A DNA stretch of 64,000 bases from Ophioderma brevispina. Its lineage: Eukaryota > Echinodermata > Ophiuroidea > Amphilepidida > Ophiodermatidae. Location: positions 168,119-232,118 of the forward strand of contig JAMKCH010007122.1 of NCBI GenBank assembly GCA_023653785.1, in the 5' to 3' direction. The notes beneath the pieces are model-generated. The model ran no database searches. It was not told the origin of the DNA and worked only from the letters and a program-made list of their open reading frames with translations. A program made the translations under genes and the position numbers. Below are positions 33,522-44,339 of the stretch, one piece after another. The number at the start of each line of letters is the position of its first letter. Within the stretch, counting starts at the first letter, position 1.

Positions 33522-33694
33522 CAGGGGTGTGATTGAGTTTTGTGGAAAAATCCATTAATTGGTAAAAAATCCAGAAAAACAGCGTTACAATTGACCTAAA
33601 AGGCTTAAAACCGGGCTGAAATTAAATAAAGGCTGCGGAAATTTGCACAAAAAAATCCTGAAATCAGGAAAAATCCTGAAGCATCACACCCCTG
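33522..33694. mobile_element. hAT-like MITE (CAGGGGTGTGAT ends)
   Basis: The ends CAGGGGTGTGAT and ATCACACCCCTG are perfect 12-bp inverted repeats of the common hAT terminal type. The 173-bp interior is AT-rich and non-coding. A clean 8-bp target duplication is not evident; both flanks are A-rich. Confidence 0.75.
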
Positions 33695-33849
33695 TAAAAA
33701 ATATTGAAGAAAAATTCTGAAAAAGCTGTTGTCAGCTGTAAACAAAAGCTTTAATAGTTATGTGGCGTTATATAACCGGTGTTGAAACAAAAAACAGTAG
33801 GTTCTGTCCAACTTGAAGATTACTCGCGGCGCGGCGCGTTGCCTATATG

Positions 33850-34260
33850 TCAACCCAGTGTTTGCAAATATTTTGCATAAAATCATAAAAATGCAGCTTT
33901 GTATCGACATCGTCAGCTCCGCTCCCTAAAAGCGTGTGTACAACATGATTGCGGATCACCTTACCGGATGCGCAAAACAGCCTTGTTTTGGCGCAATATC
34001 AGAAAAGAAGAAGTCATTCATAATACATAAAAACGCACGTGTTTGTACTCGACTCGATCAGCTCCGCTCTTGCATACACAGCTGTGTGTAACATATTTGG
34101 GGGTCACCTTAACGGATTGCGCCACAACAGCTACAAAGCACACTGTACCAGTGTGTAAGCTGTTTTGGCGCAATACCCAGCTGAGTAATTTGCATTTAAC
34201 ATAAAATGCACGTGTTTGTACTCGATCTAGTCAGCCTCCACTCATACAAGATGTTGTTTT
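33850..34260. repeat. Three degenerate ~175-bp tandem repeats
   Basis: The motif GCACGTGTTTGTACTCGA, followed by a TCAGCTCCGCTC-like phrase, occurs near 33890-33930, 34035-34075 and 34206-34245. Each is followed by a phrase resembling GGCGCAATA. This is an imperfect tandem array inside the foldback cargo. Confidence 0.55.
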
Positions 34261-34475
34261 TTAAAAAATGCTTTGGGGATCACCAAAAGCAAAATATTGT
34301 TTCACATTCTGTGCTTGTTCCTAGTTCGAGTCTGAGAAATTCTGAGAGCGATTATAGATCGTCGCCGTCGGCCATTGAGATTCAGTTCATGGTAGATTCA
34401 GTAATGCAAAAGCTGCACATTGACGATGAGGATAATGAAAATGAGCATTTACATCTCCAAAATAAACACGAATAA
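34206..34475 (+). CDS. Small open reading frame of unknown function
   Basis: An 89-codon frame whose C-terminal half (ESDYRSSPSAIEIQF, then DSVMQKLHIDDEDNENEH) has protein-like, acidic composition. No domain is recognised. Its first part overlaps the tandem repeat, so the start is doubtful. It lies inside the foldback cargo and could be an exon remnant or chance. Confidence 0.2.
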   Translation: MHVFVLDLVSLHSYKMLFFKKCFGDHQKQNIVSHSVLVPSSSLRNSESDYRSSPSAIEIQFMVDSVMQKLHIDDEDNENEHLHLQNKHE

Positions 34476-34520
34476 AACCGGATATCGCCAACGATAATAA
34501 AGAAAAAAAACGACTCTGCT

Positions 34521-34850
34521 CAGTGGCGTTACGTAGCCAGGATTTTGTTGAAGAGGGGGCACAGATTGTGAAAAACAAACATTTTTCCGGCTCGCGTTTT
34601 ACCGTCGCCTCCAAAATGCAACATCACAGCCAACGATAAAAAGATAGTAGTAGGTAGTACTAGTATTGACCAATTAAGCAGTAAACCAATGTTATGAACT
34701 TCTCTGTATTTCATATAATGCCACCTAGCGCTCAAACCAACAGCTTACAGATTTTAGACAAAGGTACGGACCGGGGGTACCGACGGACCGTTATGTACCG
34801 ACGGAAACATCACGGTTGGGGGGCACACGTGCCCCCTGGCTGCGCCACTG
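34521..34850. mobile_element. hAT-type MITE
   Basis: The left end is CAGTGGCG and the right end TGCGCCACTG, followed inward by ACGTAGCCAGGATTTTGTTG and GTGCCCCCTGGC. The left half resembles the fragment at 42848-42985, including a GTCGCCTCC-like phrase. No clear target duplication remains. Confidence 0.7.
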
Positions 34851-34939
34851 ATTAGATAAGTTCACATATATGATTTCCAGCATATTCGGGCAAGTAAAGT
34901 TGGACCAGCTCTGCCCGATCAAAATAAATTGTATCTGAG

Positions 34940-35410
34940 CCTGGTTGAGGGGGTCTTTGTTTATAGTTGAGGGGGGGGGGTCTTTGTGTATAGTTGAAGG
35001 GGTCTTGGTTTTATAGTGAGGGGGTCTTTGTTTTATAGTTGAGGGGGGGGTCTTTGTTTTGATAGTGAGGGGGTCTTTGTTTTTATAGTGAGGGGGGTCT
35101 GTGTTTATAGTGAGGGGTCTTGTTTTATAGTTGGGGAGTCTTGTTTTATAGTTGAGGGGGTCTTTGTTTTATGTGAGGGGGTCTTGTTTTATAGTGAGGG
35201 GGTCTTTGTTTTATGTTGAGGGGGGGTCTTTGTTTTATCGTTAGGTGGGTCTTTGTGTTATGTTGAGGGGGGTCTTTCTTTGTTTTATTAGTTAAGGGGT
35301 CTTTGTTTTTATAGTGAGGGGGTGTTTGTTTTTTTAATTTTATGGTGTTTTTTTGTGTTTATAGTTGAGGGGCGTTTGTTTGGGCGTTTGGGGTCTTTGT
35401 TTTTATAGTC
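34940..35410. repeat. ~23-bp minisatellite, right arm (inverted)
   Basis: The repeat reads GGGGGTCTTTGTTTTATAGT plus TGA, the reverse complement of the left-arm unit at 31905-33115. Copy number is lower and indels are frequent. Confidence 0.9.
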
Positions 35411-35416
35411 ACCCTG

Positions 35417-35876
35417 TTGCGAAGCCCTATCCAATACTGTGCAATATTGATGGTTTTAACCACTAAAAACGGCGGTTTTTTGTTTATATCTTGAGAATTG
35501 AATGGATTTGAGGGACCAAATTTCAGGTCGACAACAATGAGAAAGAACGGCCTTTCAATGATATCAAAATCGATACTACTCCGGGAAATCAGGGGGGGCC
35601 CAAAGACGATCGGAACACGTACCTTAACACAGTGCGAACTTTAAAAACATTTCGTTTTGCATATTTTTTTTTTCAAACTGCTTTAAGTTGAGTAGCGCTG
35701 CAATGTTATAACTTAGTTATTTATACCATGTTCACACTCAAAGAAGCATATTTTTTCGAAATGTCTTACAAACGTAGCATTCATAGAAATGATAACATGA
35801 CTTTTGCTGCTCGTTATCAAAGGAATAATTTGAGCGGTTACGAGATAATTGGAGAAGTTGAAAACATTGACCATTG
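35417..35876. other. No gene recognised
   Basis: No supportable coding region or repeat was seen. Confidence 0.4.
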
Positions 35877-35878
35877 TA

Positions 35879-36035
35879 CACTGCAAAAAAACTGAGTAAA
35901 AAAAGGTCACACCCAACAATGATGACGTTTACTGAACAATGACTCAGGTTTACTCAACCTTGAATTAACAGATTTTACTCAACAGTAAGATCGTGTACCT
36001 TGTTAATCGCATTGAGAGTAAAAAAAATAACAGTG
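35879..36035. mobile_element. TA-flanked MITE
   Basis: The ends CACTGCAAAAAAACTGAGTA and GAGTAAAAAAAATAACAGTG are imperfect inverted repeats, each bordered by TA (35877-35878 and 36036-36037). The interior repeats the phrase TTTACTCAAC. The 157-bp size and TA target suggest a Tc1/mariner-type non-autonomous element. Confidence 0.65.
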
Positions 36036-36374
36036 TAAAAAACTATAGGGGTAGGTCACTGGGGGGGGGGCGGGGTGCGCTCGATGGACTAAGGTTCCTG
36101 TGTTCAGATATCGGTAGTTGGGAATATTAGAATTCACAGCTGGTCTTGATGGGGAGACAACAACGGAATAAAACAGCAGCCTATGCATTCAGTCTGCACT
36201 AGTCTCTAATAGCGCTAATTTGCATACATGTGCGTTTCTTGCAGTGAGTAGTTACCGTACCCAGATAGGGGTGCCTAGTTCGTTTGATCAAAATGTGCTG
36301 AGCTGGGGGTCTATCGTTGTTCGTGGCCCAAAGCATGAAACGACATCGAGCATATATGTATTATACCATATCAT

Positions 36375-36481
36375 AGCAAAGCAACCCAATGAAGAGGAAA
36401 GCAGAGCAAAGCAAATTAGACCAAAGCAAAGCATAGCATAGAATAGCAAAGCAAAGCAAAGCATAGCATAGCACTGCGTAG
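36375..36481. repeat. (GCATA/GCAAA)n microsatellite, left part
   Basis: Pentameric repeats AGCAT and AGCAA alternate irregularly up to GCACTGCGTAG, where an insertion interrupts the array. Confidence 0.85.
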
Positions 36482-36935
36482 CCCGAGGTTGCTCTGGCTT
36501 TTTCCGCTACGATAGCCCCTACTATCTCCTCTCCCTAAGCCTGAGAGGCAGTTCATTCATAAAACCGGGATCATGTTGGGATTACGCTGGTTCCCGCCGA
36601 CTTTGGTCTCATCACTTCATAACTGGATAGTCTGAGCCATACAAGGCGCAGGGCACCAGCATGACGTTGGGATTTTGTACGGTTAAGAAATCACCGTTTC
36701 AAAATCATTAGATTTTAACCATGAAAGGAAAATCAGTCAAGGAAACAACGTGCGTATAATATAAAAAATAATTTAGGACTAAATTTTCAATAAGTGCTGT
36801 ATTTGTACTGATTCTGGATTTGCTTATTCCGCATCGGATCCGCTGCGCCCCATCCTGGTTTTAAAATAGAGTAAGGCACGTAGCGTTGTTAGGAGGTAGG
36901 TACGGACGACGTGCAACGCTACGTGAACGAGCTAA
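36482..36935. mobile_element. 454-bp insertion with 11-bp target duplication
   Basis: The 11-bp word GCACTGCGTAG occurs immediately before the segment (36471-36481) and at its end (36936-36946). The same microsatellite continues on either side, so this is an insertion into the array. The inserted text is complex, with an inner inverted pair CACGTAGCGTTG and CAACGCTACGTG near its right end. I do not recognise the family. An 11-bp duplication would fit a retroposed element, but no A-tail is seen. Confidence 0.6.
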
Positions 36936-36946
36936 GCACTGCGTAG

Positions 36947-37180
36947 AATGGCATAGCATAGTAAAGCATAGCCATTCATAGCAAAGCATAGCCATTCATA
37001 GCAAAGCATAGCATAGCATTGCATAGAATGGCATAACATAGTAAAGCATAGCATAGCATAACATAGCATAGTGGCATATAATAGAATAGCAAAGCAAAGC
37101 ATAGCATACCATAGCATAACATTGCATGGCATGGATTAGCTTAGCATTGCATGGCATAGAATGGCATAGCATACTGATAT
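36947..37180. repeat. (GCATA/GCAAA)n microsatellite, right part
   Basis: Continuation of the array at 36375-36481, with GAATGGCATA variants. The frame translated from it (minus strand, Met/Cys/Tyr/Leu-rich) is an artefact. Confidence 0.85.
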
Positions 37181-38097
37181 GCTATGTTAGCATGCTGTAG
37201 TGTAACACTAATCCAATTCATGCTAAAATGACATCAAATAAATTAGTATTTTAATACAAATTACAGTTAATGTTCTGAATAAACACCACAAATGTGAGAT
37301 TTATACATGTATTGTTGAAAATTTTAGTCTAAAAATGTTCACTTTGGTTCCTTTGTGTAACCTCACAGCAGCCCTAAAAAAATCCATCATGTATTTCAAA
37401 TTAATCATATCAACATGCACAAACTGTGACAGACATTGCTGTTGACAAGCACTGCATACACTTAACACAGAGCATACATCTGTTTTTTCAGCTTAACCTT
37501 ATTGGATGCCCATCCATTATGACACCATCTAAGATGACCAAAACGAAAAATCTCATTTTTTATTCGCTAAATAAATAAGTATGGTGGATGATCTCTTGAA
37601 ACGTAGGAAAGACAAAAATCTGAAATGGGCACAAGGAAACTCTTTCGTCTGAAATTACATGTGTGACCGAATTTGAATGAACCCTCCTAAATAATGAGTG
37701 CGAAAATAGAAATTGTGGTTTTTTTTAGGTAGGAATAAAAAATGAACACTTCATACACCAGCAAAAACTAGGTACTATAAGATCAGTAAGGCTTCAAAAT
37801 TAGAACATTCTGTGTTTAGGTCACACAAGGTTTTGCTACGTCACGGGTATCATAATTATTAAAATTTACATGAATTTTTAACGTATGAATATCAGATTAA
37901 TAGTTCTCATTCGAGAAATTGATTTCTCTTATTCCCAAATGTGTTATTGTCACGGGCGGGATGCCGGATGTGGGACAATTACCTGATTACATGAAACATC
38001 ACATTTATAGTGAATGCATAAGAAGTTTTGTTACTTTTAAACCCATGTCATTGATCTGTTAAACTAACATTATATTCTTTATGATTATTTTAATCAG
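37181..38097 (+). other. Upstream region and probable 5'-UTR intron end of the TRIM gene
   Basis: There is no coding region. The end of the interval, TTCTTTATGATTATTTTAAT followed by CAG (38095-38097), looks like a splice acceptor 17 bp before the TRIM start codon. This suggests a 5'-UTR intron, with the promoter farther upstream and not identified. Confidence 0.45.
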
Positions 38098-38114
38098 ACT
38101 AGTCTCTGAAGATC

Positions 38115-39988
38115 ATGGCAGCTAGAATCAGCGAGGAGTCCATCACGTGCTCCATCTGTCTATGCAGATATAAGCAACCAAGAATACTACCATGTCTTCA
38201 TAGCTTCTGCCAAGGATGTCTTCTAAATTATGCACCTGTTGGAACCAAAACATTACACTGCCCAATTTGTAAAGAAGAATAATTATCCCTGAGGAGGATG
38301 TCCGGAATTTCAAATCTAACTTCCATCTTGGTAGTCAAGTAGACGATGCAGTTTACTACGATAATCTTTCTGAATGTTCAACAGAGGAAGGGAAATTGAT
38401 GTGTAGCTGCTGTGACGTACAGGAAGAGGCCGTGGGTAGGTGTATGGATTGTGCGCAATTTCTTTGCAGTTATGGGCAAGAAGCCCATCGACGAATGCAA
38501 GGTCTTCGCGATCACACAATAGCTACTCTTGAGGAACTACGAAGCGGTAAGGTACGGGCACTTTCTCCAGTACACCGACAGCGGAAATGTAAACTGCTTC
38601 CTGATCAGAATGTAAAATATTATTGTCATACCTGCAAAGGAATGATATGCGAAGAATGCGTCGATCTTGACCATGATTACAGCAGTACTTCAGATGCAGT
38701 TTCAAAATGCAAACAAAACTTGCTCTACAATAGTCTGCCACAATTACTTCAAGTTGAACAGAATCTATCCAGTACGAGAAGGACTCTACTTCAAGTTAAA
38801 AGAAGATTAGACTACCATATTGCAAACGCAAGAGAGAAAAATGAGGAAGAAGCGGTTGCTCTTCATGCGCTCGTTCATAGAGAAAAGGAGTCGACGTTGA
38901 AGGAGATCAACAGCATTGGTCAGAGAAGGAAAGAAAAACTTGGTGCAATTTCAAATCAAGTTGAAAGTAGTCTTCAACGGATAGGTAACACCCGAGCACT
39001 AACAAAGAAGGCCATGAGCGAGCCTACTGATGAGGGATTTCTATCTTTGTATTCTACACTCAAAACAACGGTGGATCATATATGTGCTGAAGACATTCAC
39101 AGGGATTATCAACCTGGTATTGAGTTTATTGCATACGTTCCCGAGCCGCAATTAGCCATTAAGAAAGGGAAAGTAGTTGAAGTGGCATTGTGGAAAATGC
39201 GAAGAATCATCGCGCAGGGGAACAAATCGCAGTTTCAATTTGCAAGTGGTATTGCTATCACGTTGAATGGTGACATAGTTGTGACTGACAGAGAAATGGC
39301 TGAAGTGTCTGTGTTTACGCCACAGGGTAAGCACAAACTCAATTTAAGCGTACCGGGAGGGTTTAACCGACCACGTGCTGTTGCTGTAACATCTGATGGG
39401 TTCATTGCAGTTGCGGACACATCTGATGTTAAAGTATTCGATGAACGGGGACAATATATGAGACAGTTCACGGTTCAGCAAAGTGACGACAGAGAAGTCA
39501 CACTGAAATGCATCTCAACAATGAAGCACAACCAACAAGAATACTTAGTCGTAGGCGATTCTAATAACCGATGTGTCACACTGCACAGCATCAATGGTGA
39601 CCTAAAGAAACGAATCAAACTTCCAGCGGAGCCAAACACTGTGACAACAAACAATAATTCTCAAATAGTATTCACTGAGAGCTCTCCTGGAAAAGTTTAC
39701 GTGGTCAGTGTTGATGGGAAAGTGCTAGTAAGCTTTGACACGCTGGTTGAAGGCACGAGGACGAACGCGTCCGGGGCGTGTTGCGATTCCTTTGGTTCGA
39801 TATATGTAGGGCTGATTTGCGGCACGGATGGCTTTGAAAAGATCCATCAGTATAGCAGCAAAGGGCGTCTCCTTGGATGCATAGCAAAAAACATGACGAC
39901 TCCTCTGAATATGTTATTGACTAATGACAATAAAACACTCTACGTTGCTGATAAAGACAACATTAAAGAATTGACCCATGTTGAGTAA
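38115..39988 (+). CDS. TRIM-type E3 ubiquitin ligase with NHL repeats (one frameshift)
   Basis: A RING finger opens the protein: C12-x2-C15, C27-x-H29, C32-x2-C35 and C49-x2-C52, a complete C3HC4 set. A stop follows at codon 56 (38280-38282). Adding one base just before it restores EEDVRNFKSN and joins to the long downstream frame, giving about 624 residues. Two B-boxes follow (about residues 95-140 and 157-195), then a coiled coil (about 200-330) and a C-terminal NHL-type propeller (about 365-620; GIAITLNGDIVVTDRE, AVAVTSDGFIAVADTS). The family transfers ubiquitin to bound targets, and NHL propellers bind protein or RNA. B-box 1 has G for a zinc-binding Cys (LCSYGQEAH) and B-box 2 has L for the first His (CKLL). 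The coding part lies in one exon. The frameshift may be an assembly error or mark a pseudogene. Confidence 0.85.
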
Positions 39989-40502
39989 ATCCACTCTAAA
40001 ATTGGGTCGTACTGGAGTCTTTAACTACCAGGAAGTTTCCAGACAATATAAGTCAAATGAAAATTGTCACACCTGCATACCATAACCTAGCGCAAGGACA
40101 GTTCTCATATGAAATATTTGACTAATGGAACAAATCAAGTATTTGTGGGAGACAGACAGATCAATTTCTTATACTAAACCTGCTTCTTCATTTGAGAAAC
40201 CTTCAAGGGCGCCAGTCCTGAACACGAGAAGATATTAACCAATGGTCTGACTTGTAATGCTATTCCCCTTTTAACTGATGACATGCAGTAATTGTATGTA
40301 CACTCGTTCCAACGTATTGATTCTACACACATATATAACTACTCTTATATTATACACTAAAACTCTGGATAACCAAAACCTCAATAAGTTATAACAGTAA
40401 ATATATGTAAATTATTCGGTCATCGCTTCCCTCTCTGACTATAATAGGCACAAGTATACATCGGTACTAACTGAAATAAGACCTGGACACCAACTGAATA
40501 AA
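39989..40502 (+). other. Probable 3' UTR of the TRIM gene with AATAAA
   Basis: Non-coding sequence after the TAA. An AATAAA hexamer at 40497-40502 is the most suitable poly(A) signal. The extent is inferred. Confidence 0.4.
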
Positions 40503-41230
40503 GAAAGCACTTTTAAAGTTTAAAATACATCGCATCTGCTAAATTGAGGCCGGAATTTTGACATATATGATGAGCAGACATCTTTCTATTTCTAAGGTCG
40601 ATTGTACAGGGCAAGTTGGAGTAGACGAAATGACCGAGTCAACATCAATCTATTTAAAACCGGATTTGTAACACTGGAATTTCATCAAATTGGAAGTTCT
40701 TATCGACATATTTGAAACGATTCCCGTGTGTTCTATCCGCCTGCAAGCTGGTTTGACGTCACCGCGTATTTAGCCTGCGTACGCACGCGCATAAAGAATG
40801 CGGCACCATGACGTCACTCTATAATGTGGTGTCAAATCGAGTATAATTGTGCTCAGATTCCCATGCAAAACTATAGCAAACAACCGCATAAAAGTGTGTG
40901 AAACGTATGTAATAAGTGTTTTAAGAAGTGAAATTCTTCAATCATATTCATAGATAGATATAACACGCCCAGCATCTACTAAAAGAATGGACCAGAACCG
41001 TTTTTTTAAAGATACAGATATCTGCGATCCGAGCAATGAGTAAGAAACGTAAGTCACAGCTAACTGAAATTTTCGGTCGCCCACGGGGAGGAAATTGTGT
41101 ACATCTGGAATTATTGTAGCAATGCTCGCCAACCTCCGATATTACTACGTAGTATTCCATAAGTGCATTAAAAAAAGGTTGAGCTTTCAAGATCTGGCGT
41201 GGAACAGGTGTTGAAGTAATGATTGTCCGC
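40503..41230. other. No gene recognised
   Basis: Includes a GC-richer stretch (GCGTACGCACGCGC, about 40778-40791) and TGACGTCA-like words near 40755 and 40812. No open frame has a recognisable domain. Confidence 0.4.
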
Positions 41231-41255
41231 CGTAATCATTGTCCAGCTACAACGG

Positions 41256-41360
41256 TAAAGAATAGGGCACTCAATTCAGTCAGCTCTTCATGCAACATTA
41301 GTTTCACGCTTTATTCCGTATCATCTATAGAGCCCGGACTGTGGCTCCCGGCGGACTATA
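41256..41360 (+). repeat. R4 dispersed repeat, second copy
   Basis: AAGAATAGGGCACTCAA, AACATTAGTTTCACGCTTTA and GCTCCCGGCGGACTATATCT match 19240-19355. Confidence 0.65.
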
Positions 41361-41379
41361 TCTGCTTTCACACCGGAAC

Positions 41380-42005
41380 GCAGGATCATTTTTTTCGCAT
41401 AACCAAAGCTGATAAACTCCATATAAGTAACATAAATATCAACATATTTGGTATCAGCGGAAAGTTTATTTTATTAGCTTGAATTTTTCTGCAAAGATCT
41501 TTGACATCAACTACTTATGGACTGAGCTACATTCTTTTGAATCAAGTAGTCGCCTTTGCGCTCTAGCCACGAATTCACAATTCAATTAAACGGCGTTCAG
41601 CGAAGCAACTCAATGTCCTGAAGGAAATCGCACTATTTAATGATGTCTAACCCCACATAATGTAGTCACAATTTACTATTGATGCCCTCTATACTTTTGT
41701 ACGCCTTCATCTCTCACAAAAATCATTTGAAGAATAAATTAACCTGATAAACGTTTAACCTGATATCTGTTTCTGTGAGAGTTGAATGAAAACGTACCTT
41801 ATACGAAAACAAAAACATTGGTGACAACCTTTCGAGGAAAAAATGTTCAAGTATTGTGTCTATTCGTAGACCAGAATATGCCACATCCTAAAAAAGGTGT
41901 GTTCAAATAAATCATATCATTTTCATCACAGGCTTTTACATGGAGTTATTATAGTAAATTGCAGTAGAAACGTAAAAGTCAATATTCTCAAGTCCATCCG
42001 CTCAG
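41380..42005 (-). repeat. R1 dispersed repeat, minus-strand copy
   Basis: TTGAATCAAGTAGTCGCC, TTTACTATTGATGCCCTCTA and TTGGTGACAACC are the reverse complement of the copy at 4985-5605. The CTCACCCTGTA end is not preserved. Confidence 0.65.
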
Positions 42006-42847
42006 ATTTAACATTAAACATAGGCAGTCACCTATTATAATTTTGGGTAGGAGCTTAACCAGACCTGATCGCCGGGGGGTGGGGGAGGGGCAAGACTTAT
42101 AGTTGATGTCATTACACCACATACTAACTGTAAAATGATGTTTTATATTTTGACTGATCCTAATAACTTATACCGAATATCTATAACCAGATACGCAATA
42201 TTATGCATAGGTCTATAATATCGATATCATACACCTGATCAATCATCACCTGATCAAATACCAGCAAGACCTATCTATAATATATGCCGTGGGATAGATG
42301 AACAGTCACTTGTTTAACATTCATTTACCCTCTTTTCTTTACTCTTTTGCCATTAAAGGCTGCAACTGATGAGTTCGGCATTAATATCATTATCCGCACG
42401 AACGAAACCGGTCTTGCTATACATCTAGCTACATAGCCTATTGAACTCTTACCGACAAGTTCTCTTAAAGAATGTGAACATGGTATTTTAATCATATCAT
42501 GGGCTTATCGCAACTACATCCATATCATATCCTGTAACAAAGTGTCAAGTGCGTATGCGTCTTCATGTTGTAGTACATAGTCACCAGATCCAGAAAATAC
42601 TATATGTTTTCTGTGTTTCTAAACTATGTCTTGGGCGGTCCCTTCTTTAATATACTTTATGTTAATACCCCTTTCTACCTTGCGTGGATCGGGGCGACTG
42701 CTGCGCAGAGAACTGGAATACGGTTCCGTGGAGTTTCATACCGAATATTATTGACACTTTGTTATATACCATCATCATGATAAGCCTTACAGATCGCCGG
42801 GGGGGGGGGGGCAAAGACTCAAGAGGCTTCCCGATTCCTGTACCATA
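42006..42847. other. No gene recognised
   Basis: Contains a G-run region (42074-42088) and another G-run near 42800. Minus-strand open frames here and to 43200 are driven by the polypurine strand of the tract at 42985-43090. Confidence 0.45.
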
Positions 42848-42985
42848 CAGTGGCGTAGCCAGGATTTTGTTGACGGGCACGGATTTGTGAATATATCGAC
42901 AAGTGTAACGTACCGACAACAAATAATTTCCTGCTTGCTTCGTTCGCCAGTTGACCGACTTTTTTCGCATCGCCTCCGAAATCTG
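42848..42985. mobile_element. hAT-type MITE, left end only
   Basis: Starts CAGTGGCGTAGCCAGGATTT and resembles the left half of the element at 34521-34850. The right end is not found before the pyrimidine tract and TTAA element, so it is truncated or interrupted. Confidence 0.55.
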
Positions 42986-43090
42986 AAGAATTCCCCCTCT
43001 TCCCTTTTTTCTCTCTTCTTTTTTCCCCTTTCTCTTCTTCCGTCTTTTCTCTTCTTTCTCCCTCTTCCCCTTCCCATTTTTTGCTCCCTT
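42985..43090. repeat. Polypyrimidine tract (~100 bp)
   Basis: Almost pure C/T, for example CTCTCTTCTTTTTTCCCC. The complementary polypurine strand yields the K/E/R-rich frames at 42662-43218, which are not genes. Confidence 0.85.
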
Positions 43091-43166
43091 CCATATTTTC
43101 TTGTGTGAGGGGGGCTTGTTCTGGACCGATTTGGGGCAGTGATTCTCTTCGTTGACCGCCGCGAAT

Positions 43167-43663
43167 TTAAAGGCTGACTCAGAGATTTCCCGATGAGGGC
43201 GCACTCATTTTCAAACAAATCGTGTTTTTTGCATGCACACTAAGAGGGTCGTCGAGTGCCAAATTGTGTAAACACGTATTTCAATACGGAATAAATCGCA
43301 ATCTCATCATAGTGCGCAGTTCACACTCCATAGAAAAACGTTTTACACAATTTGGCACTCGCCAGTTGTGCTAATGCTTGTCCATATACTAATCATTGTG
43401 TGAAATAACTAAGCTCAAATCGAAGTCTTTCATATAGAAAATCAGAACCTTGCTATAAAATTCCGGATCCGGAATTTTTGTTATACACAGTATCATATGG
43501 CACTGCATACTGTGCATAAATAGTTATCGCATGAAAACGGAAAGTCCGATTCATCTCTAACTTTGGAATTGAACATTTTAGGTGACTATCTTTAGTTCTA
43601 GATGACTATTTTTAATTCCTACTAAAAATAATTATATTTCAAAATCTCTGAGTCAGCCTTTAA
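43167..43663. mobile_element. TTAA-flanked TIR element, copy 2
   Basis: The ends are TTAAAGGCTGACTCAGAGAT and ATCTCTGAGTCAGCCTTTAA, about 20 bp of inverted repeat with TTAA at both borders. It matches 13781-14144 except for an internal 137-bp insertion. Its right border abuts an R1 copy in which the equivalent site is TTTTAA, so it probably inserted into R1. Confidence 0.8.
43236..43372. mobile_element. MITE nested in the TTAA element
   Basis: GAGTGCCAAATTGTGTAAA and TTTACACAATTTGGCACTC are inverted, with outer edges CACACT and AGTTGTG. The segment is absent from the sister copy at 13781-14144, so it is a later insertion. The class is unknown. Confidence 0.75.
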
Positions 43664-43671
43664 ACGGGAAT

Positions 43672-43870
43672 CCGTGGACGGGGCAAAACTGGCTACTTGA
43701 TTCAAAATACTGTAGCTCGGCCTATACCTAACCGATAGGAATGATCTTTGCAGCAAGATAAAGCAAATAAAATAAGCTTTCCGAAGATATCACACAATGT
43801 TAGGATATATTTACTTAAAGATGCAAAATGGCGGCACACCCAGGGCCCATTTTTACGCTCATTAAGTGAA
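43672..43870 (+). repeat. R1 dispersed repeat fragment
   Basis: AATCCGTGGACGGGGCAAAA, TACTTGATTC, TGTAGCTCGGCCTATACC and AAAATGGCG match 5405-5590. The terminal CTCACCCTGTA is replaced by ACGCTCATTA. Confidence 0.65.
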
Positions 43871-44337
43871 ATCAAAGAAAGGTTTCACTGGGATTCGAAA
43901 CAGCAATCTTTCCCACTGTAGTCTAATACACAATGCTATGCAAACCGATCTGACAGCAAGGCGTTGTTTTGTGAATGTTGAATTATAGCTATAAAGCTCA
44001 TACACTCAACTACCTTTAACAATCGGTTGATCGTGAACGTCGCCCGGTGATAATGAGATTGTTTTCTATACGCTTGCTTAAGCTAACAAAATAACGCTAG
44101 ACGCTGCGTCAGAAAGTTATCACGCTGTTAGTGGACGGAACTCATAGCGTTATGCGGATGAGTTTGGAAAGTATGAGTTCGCCTTTCAAAAAATTATTGT
44201 GTCTACGCCTAGAGGCGACCACAGCTTTACACCTGGAAGTTGGCTGGCGAAAGCTACACATTTTGGAGACAAGCATCAAGTCATTTCATCACGTCCATAT
44301 TCTTGCATTGATCGTATTTCGATAATAAACATGCAAA
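43871..44337. other. No gene recognised
   Basis: A small open frame (44131-44325) has no recognisable domain. Confidence 0.4.
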
Positions 44338-44339
44338 TA

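Larger units (their letters stand above)
31899..35416. mobile_element. ~3.5-kb foldback element with minisatellite arms and cargo
   Basis: The left edge is AGGGGTGACTATAAAACAAA. The right edge is TTTTTATAGTCACCCTG, its complement. The flanks TTGCCAA (31892-31898) and TTGCGAA (35417-35423) match at six of seven positions, a plausible hAT-sized duplication. Both arms consist of the same ~23-bp repeat in opposite orientation: about 1.2 kb on the left and 0.47 kb on the right. They enclose about 1.8 kb that holds two MITEs and a degenerate tandem repeat but no transposase. That this is one mobile unit is inferred from edges and flanks. Confidence 0.65.

Noticed and set aside
36932..37132. Minus-strand frame of repeated MLCYAMLC
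   Set aside because: Pure translation of the GCATA/GCAAA microsatellite.
42662..43218. Long minus-strand open frames rich in K, E and R
   Set aside because: They are translations of the polypurine complement of the C/T tract at 42985-43090; no domain and no homologous composition outside the tract.
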